From NCBI RefSeq assembly GCF_016906535.1, contig NC_057375.1, positions 496,001 through 560,000 on the forward strand: a stretch of DNA of 64,000 bases, in the 5' to 3' direction. Shown here piece after piece: positions 59,487 to 64,000 of the stretch (position 1 is the stretch's first letter; every line of letters begins with the position of its first letter). This DNA is from Rhizoctonia solani. Lineage: Eukaryota; Basidiomycota; Agaricomycetes; Cantharellales; Ceratobasidiaceae. The notes under the pieces are model-generated. The model did not search any database, was not told the origin of the DNA, and saw only the letters and a list, made by a program, of their open reading frames with translations. The position numbers and the translations under genes are program-made.

Positions 59487-61885
59487 TTACACAACTCTCG
59501 CCTCTTTCATCCTCACCCAAAGCCCTCCCTAACACACATCATCAACATCAGTACTACTCACAAAACCACTCGCGCAAAACAGCCTACTCACATTACAATA
59601 CAACGTCAGATGGTTCTTGGGCCAAACCTTTTCGTAAACCCTTCGGCCAGTCCCGTTCTTCCATCCGGGCCGAGGGAGAGTTCCTACTGGGTGAGCTTCG
59701 GGCACGAGCTCGATGGTTTCGACTCGTTGGAGGAGGCGGCAGAGGAAGAATGACGCTTCGCTAGGGATGGGTATAGATAAGTCGCTGGTTTAGTGCAATA
59801 TGGGTAAACTACTCACTTGTATGCGAATTGTTGGCCCAGGCACTGGGTGCACAGTTAACATACGCCTATTGTGAGATAAGATGGCTTACGATTCGCGGTC
59901 CGGCATTAAAAGGTAAAAAGATGAATGGGTTCGGCGTGACGTATTTCTTTAACCTATCGTCGAGCCATCGGTCGGGGTCAAAGTTGTCCGCGTCGGGCTG
60001 AGATCACAAACATCAGTGTGTCTATGTACAACGAAAGAAATTCTTACACCCCACATCCTTCCGACGATGCATCATCAAAGTAGACCAAGTCATCCTAAAC
60101 CACGATATAACGAAATCGAAAAGAGCCCATGATAGCGGACGCACCTCGTTCCTGCGGGAATATAGTACCGCTTCCCATTTATATGGAGTACTGTCGACTT
60201 GGCTGCCGCACGTACGTTAACGGGGACAGCCGGGAACAATCTACGAATAATCAGCCGAGGAAATCAACATTGCAAAGAAATTTCCCAACCTGAGTGTCTC
60301 ATTGATCACAGCTCGCAAGTATTTCATTTCCTTCAAGTCATCAGGAGTCGGGTGATTCGAAGTTCCAAGACGCCCGGTAATTTCGTCCCGGAGTCTGCTC
60401 ATAATCGCCGGGTTCTCAGCTAGTATGTACACGGCAAAGGTTAAAGTCGTGGCGGTCTATACGAGGGTATCAGTACCTGGACCAAAATACATCACGTTCA
60501 TCTCACCGTATCACGAGCAGCGACCAAAATGTTGATAATCTCGTCCTTGATGACAGATTCGTCTGATTTTTTGTTAGACCCACGAAGACCAACCCTGTCC
60601 ATGTACTCACCTTGAGTAAACTTGACCAAATGGTCAAGAAGAGTGTCTGCATCCTGATCTCCTTCATTTGTCGGTTTAGACTCGATATCAGAACCCCGCT
60701 CTAGCTTTTTTCTCAGTATCGGTGTCACATATGCGTTGATGATCTTCATATCCTCCGCAGTTCGGTCCCAAAATAGCTCCATCCAAGGCCAAAACATTGC
60801 CAGCCCGAACCGTTGCATAACTTGACCCTGGGCTCGAGAAAACGCAGCGGCAAACGAAGCACTGTCATCAGCAGGCTTTCCGTGCGGATATGGCAATGGC
60901 GCATCCAACGAACGAGTATCTCGACCAAACAGGAATTCAGTTCCGGAATCGAGGGTAAAACGAGCAACTAGGTCCTGAAAGTCAACTGCGGGGCGGCTCG
61001 GCTCGGATACTCGTGAGAGGAGCTTGGAGATGGCGATGTCGGCGTGTCGGGCAAAGTTATCAAAGTGGGAGATGCGGTCTCGCGTAAAGTATGGTCGACT
61101 CATGCTTCGGTGGAATTTCCAAGTTTCGCCTATAAATGCGTTTTATCAGAGTTCTGCTGAAAGAACTTGAACACGAAATTACCATCGCTATTAAATATCC
61201 CATTTCCTAGAAGGCTAAACATTATTCCCTGTATATCGGACCCTGGGTGCTCCAAGTTGGTATACCATGCTGAGAAGTATGTCACCTTGCTCACCTTTTT
61301 CATAGCTATTAAAGTCTGTACTCAGGATCGCCTTTACGACCTCGGGCTCGACGGTCATGATCTAAAGAGGGTGAGTGCTGATAAGCGGTCGCAAAGTCCC
61401 GAAACTACTTGATCTTGTCCGAATAGTCCTAAGTTGAAAGTATTCCCATGCTGTGGAATCATGATCTCCCAAGTAGTGCCAAATACTCTGTAAACATAAA
61501 TACCTTTACTGCCATTCCTAATTTCAAGCTTACCATTCTGCATAACATTTGTATCGAAAGGAATAAAGTCCAAATTTAGAGGCCATTTCAACTTTATCTT
61601 TGGTATTTCTACTACATCAGGACCAAATTTCTTTCTGTCAAGCTGGCGCTGGTATCTTCCAATAGAGGTGCGGATAATCGCAAGAACCCCCAATGCTATA
61701 ATACTACGGACCGCAGTCGGAAGATCCAGGAACAACCTTAGAAACTCGGAGGCCGAATCACGGGGCAGTGCTTGTTCGAGAAGTAAAGGAACTGACACAG
61801 CGAGTGCAGGAGGTAAGACCAAGGATGGGAGAGAGCCGAGCACAATTGAGAGTCCCGCTCCCCAGGTAATTGGTGAACGAGGCAT
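59487..61885 (-). CDS. Cytochrome P450, CYP63/CYP52-like (paralog 2)
   Basis: About 590 aa, start [20 protein letters not shown] (61,885), TAA at 59,487-59,489. Parallel to the gene at 29,182-31,639 over its whole length, with the same exon borders. Motifs: I-helix [19 protein letters not shown] (intron inside), [37 protein letters not shown] (intron before the Cys), and end [13 protein letters not shown]. The two N-terminal hydrophobic stretches are kept. The C-terminal [11 protein letters not shown] departs from the usual ELAPDAQP. Likely an ER monooxygenase acting on lipids or xenobiotics. Appears intact. Confidence 0.88.
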
Positions 61886-62892
61886 GGTCCGAATTCGAGT
61901 TGCCAATTCACGTGAGCTAATTCAAACAGATTGCGTTATCAATTCCAGTGGTTTGAAGTGTCTGACGACGAGAGATAGCGCCAGATACTTCAAAGTCAAT
62001 GTGTGGTTGTGATTAAAAGCACTAGGACGGACTGCTATTATACGTTTTGTTGAACCTCATACCCAGGGTTATCACTGGCTATTTCGGGTAGAACTAGGCC
62101 ATTCGACAAGCTAGATCCCGCGCATCAAATATGAATAATCTACGTAAAGTCTCGGCCTCAGGATAGCGTGTCCGCACATTTGGTTTCTGGCTAGATTATT
62201 GGGTTCTCTCAACTATTGCTGCGAGAATAATTTGAAGGTTGTGCATCAATAGCTCCAGCGGCAAGTCACTCAGCGATGTGGGGTGGGAAATATGTCGTGG
62301 GTAGCATCCAATGAGAGCCAAAATCAGGTCAAACTGCCCGATTCATCTATCCGCAAATGCAGTCAATACAATGCAATTAGCTTGCATTCAAACACGGCTG
62401 CATGTACCTCCCCTCAAACATACCCCCTAGCTGCAAAAGAAAGAATCGTTTGCCTAAGTATGAGACCTAGCATATCTTAAAGTGATCGGCAGTTCGGCGC
62501 TCCTCTGATGCGACAAGGATACAGGACCGATCGCAGCATTTTCCCTAGCATGATGAATCATAGCTGAAGTCTAGGCCGAAGTCGCCTCTTTGCGTGGTTT
62601 ACTCACAACGCAAGCCGAAATATAGCGCTCGAATTCCCACGTTTGAGCACAACTTCGACCCTCCCTGTGCAGCAACCGTGTTTTTCAAACTAGGCGTTGT
62701 CTCATTCCAACTTGATCGCTAAGAATGCCTGGTTTATCTTCTTCCGATATAACCTAAATTGGGCAAGGAAAGCGCGACATGAATGCTCTAATGGCCGAGA
62801 ATTTTATAACTCTATCTAATTCTTAGTCCTCATTAAAGAATATATACGAACAGTTTGAGAGGTCATGCCGTGTTTCGTGAAAAAAAAATCAC
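61886..62892. other. Intergenic between two P450 genes
   Basis: About 1 kb, no gene supported: upstream of the left P450, downstream of the right one. TTCACGTGAG near 61,908, just upstream of the left P450's start, is an E-box-like site. Confidence 0.5.
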
Positions 62893-64000
62893 TTAAACCT
62901 TGGTTTCACCGCTAGCCTCCTTCATACGAACCCAGAGTCCACCCTATAAAAATATTAAAGAAAGCTCCATTATGAGAACCTAATAAACTCACCACAGCAT
63001 ACATAGTGAGATGGCTCTTCAACCAAAATTGCTCAATCGCCTGGCGGCCTGGACCTTGCTTCCAGTGCGAGGGAGGGTGAGACTCGAGAGGCTGCGCATC
63101 TGGTGCGAGCGTAATGTGGTCTACGTGTTGAAGAAGCCTCACCAGGAAGTAGGACGATTCACTATAGGAAGTTATTGAGTCAGAACTTATCAATCGACCC
63201 TCAGCAACGACGTACTTGTAAGCAAACTGCTGGCCTAGACACTAAATTCAAAGGGTCGATTTTATATAGCTTTGAGATGCGATTAAGGCAACTTACAATA
63301 CGGGGACCAGCGCTGAACGGGAGGAAGATAAATGGATTCGGTGTGACATATTTCTTCAGCCGTTCGTCTAGCCAACGTTCGGGATCGAACTCTTCAGCAT
63401 CCGGCTAATGAATTATTTTGAAGTTAGTAAGCATAGCCTCGTTAATTAATTTAAGGGTGACCGACCCCCCAGAGGTCCTTTCGTCGGTGCATATGGAAAA
63501 TCGAGATAGGAATTCTGGTGCAGTCAGCGACACTATCCCAAGTAAAGGAGAAATTACACTCACTGAGCACCAGCAGGGACGTAGAACTTTTTCCCTTCAG
63601 ACTTCAGCACGGTTGACCTGGATGCCGTACGCTCGTTGAAAGGTACTGGCGGGAACACTCTGGGTCGCATCAGGAATCATGATTTGTCAGCAGCATACAA
63701 CTAACTCACCGAAGTACCTCGTTGATAAAGGCCCTCAAGTACTTCATTCCACGAAGAGCTTCGAATGTGGGGTATTCAGAGGAACCAAAAGTGCTTAGTA
63801 CCTCGGCACGGAGCTTGACAAGGCATTCAGGATACATGGCCAAAGCATAGCAGGCAAATGTGAGTGTGGCTGCCGTCTGTCAGAGTACCCTTTAGTTTAC
63901 AAACGAACCATACTTGAAGAAGAGGAAAATACCGTATCGCGGCCCGCAATCAAAATATTCAAAAGCTCATCCTTAATAACTCGTTCATCTGCTCTTTTCA
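62893..64000 (-). CDS. Cytochrome P450, CYP63/CYP52-like (paralog 3, 5' part beyond the window)
   Basis: 3' half of a third P450. Seen from the right edge: [20 protein letters not shown] (I-helix, AGRDTT), [19 protein letters not shown] (ExxR), [32 protein letters not shown] (an intron before the Cys as in the others), [20 protein letters not shown], and the end [16 protein letters not shown] with TAA at 62,893-62,895. Its head lies beyond 64,000. It differs more from the two other P450s than they do from each other. In tandem with the gene at 59,487-61,885, same strand. Confidence 0.87.

Noticed and set aside
26416..64000. A secondary-metabolite gene cluster
   Set aside because: P450, MFS, RTA1, AKR, GNAT and Zn2Cys6 genes are present, but no polyketide synthase, NRPS, terpene synthase or other backbone enzyme is seen and families are duplicated in scattered order.

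Overview
The window looks like nuclear DNA of a filamentous basidiomycete, most probably an agaricomycete close to Rhizoctonia/Ceratobasidium. That species guess is inference: genes are cut by many short (about 50-65 nt) GT-AG introns, LTR elements are of the Tf2-like Ty3/gypsy kind, and several gene families typical of Agaricomycetes are present (MLKL-type N-terminus plus kinase fold, CYP63/CYP52-like P450s, RTA1-like proteins, KRE6/SKN1 GH16, AAA proteins with a DUF7025-like N-terminus). There are no operons; each gene has its own promoter.

Layout. 1-8,100: two Ty3/gypsy elements on the minus strand. The left copy (1-3,393, cut by the window edge) is inserted in the integrase of the older copy (3,394-8,100), which carries nonsense codons. 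8,380-10,335: two related LTR-like arms in inverted orientation. 10,566-11,417: pyroglutamyl-peptidase I. 12,474-12,731: small two-exon protein. 15,306-17,750: MLKL-like pseudokinase, with a decayed kinase tail at 19,229-19,351. 20,193-23,354: AAA-family protein with altered Walker motifs. 24,327-25,774: aldo/keto reductase. 26,416-34,723: RTA1-like gene, CYP63-like P450, second RTA1-like gene. 35,330-36,548 and 42,915-44,150: paired coiled-coil GTPases ending in CaaX boxes, flanking a terminal nucleotidyltransferase (37,280-40,593) and an F-box-like gene (40,981-42,163). 44,353-46,316 and 52,027-54,022: two paralogous Zn2Cys6 regulators. Between them lie a broken GNAT gene (46,939-47,636), a 228-bp tandem duplication (48,615-49,070) and an MFS transporter (49,427-51,733). 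54,926-58,003: KRE6/SKN1 beta-glucan protein. 59,487-64,000: two more CYP63-like P450s on the minus strand.

How it fits together. The right two thirds is built from duplicated families: three P450s, two RTA1-like proteins, two GTPases and two Zn2Cys6 factors. Oxidation (P450, aldo/keto reductase), membrane lipid or toxin handling (RTA1, MFS) and regulation (Zn2Cys6) fit a xenobiotic or lipid-modification neighbourhood, but there is no backbone synthase, so I do not call a metabolite cluster. The most unusual proteins are the MLKL-like pseudokinase, the AAA protein that seems to lack catalytic residues, and the GTPases with prenylation boxes.

Caution. From about 41.7 to 50.5 kb nearly every gene reads through only if one-base indels, most of them in short homopolymers, are allowed. 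The two copies of the 228-bp duplication differ only by one-base indels. This could be local decay or uncorrected sequencing error, and the pseudogene calls there depend on which. All gene models were made by eye; splice sites of internal exons are approximate.
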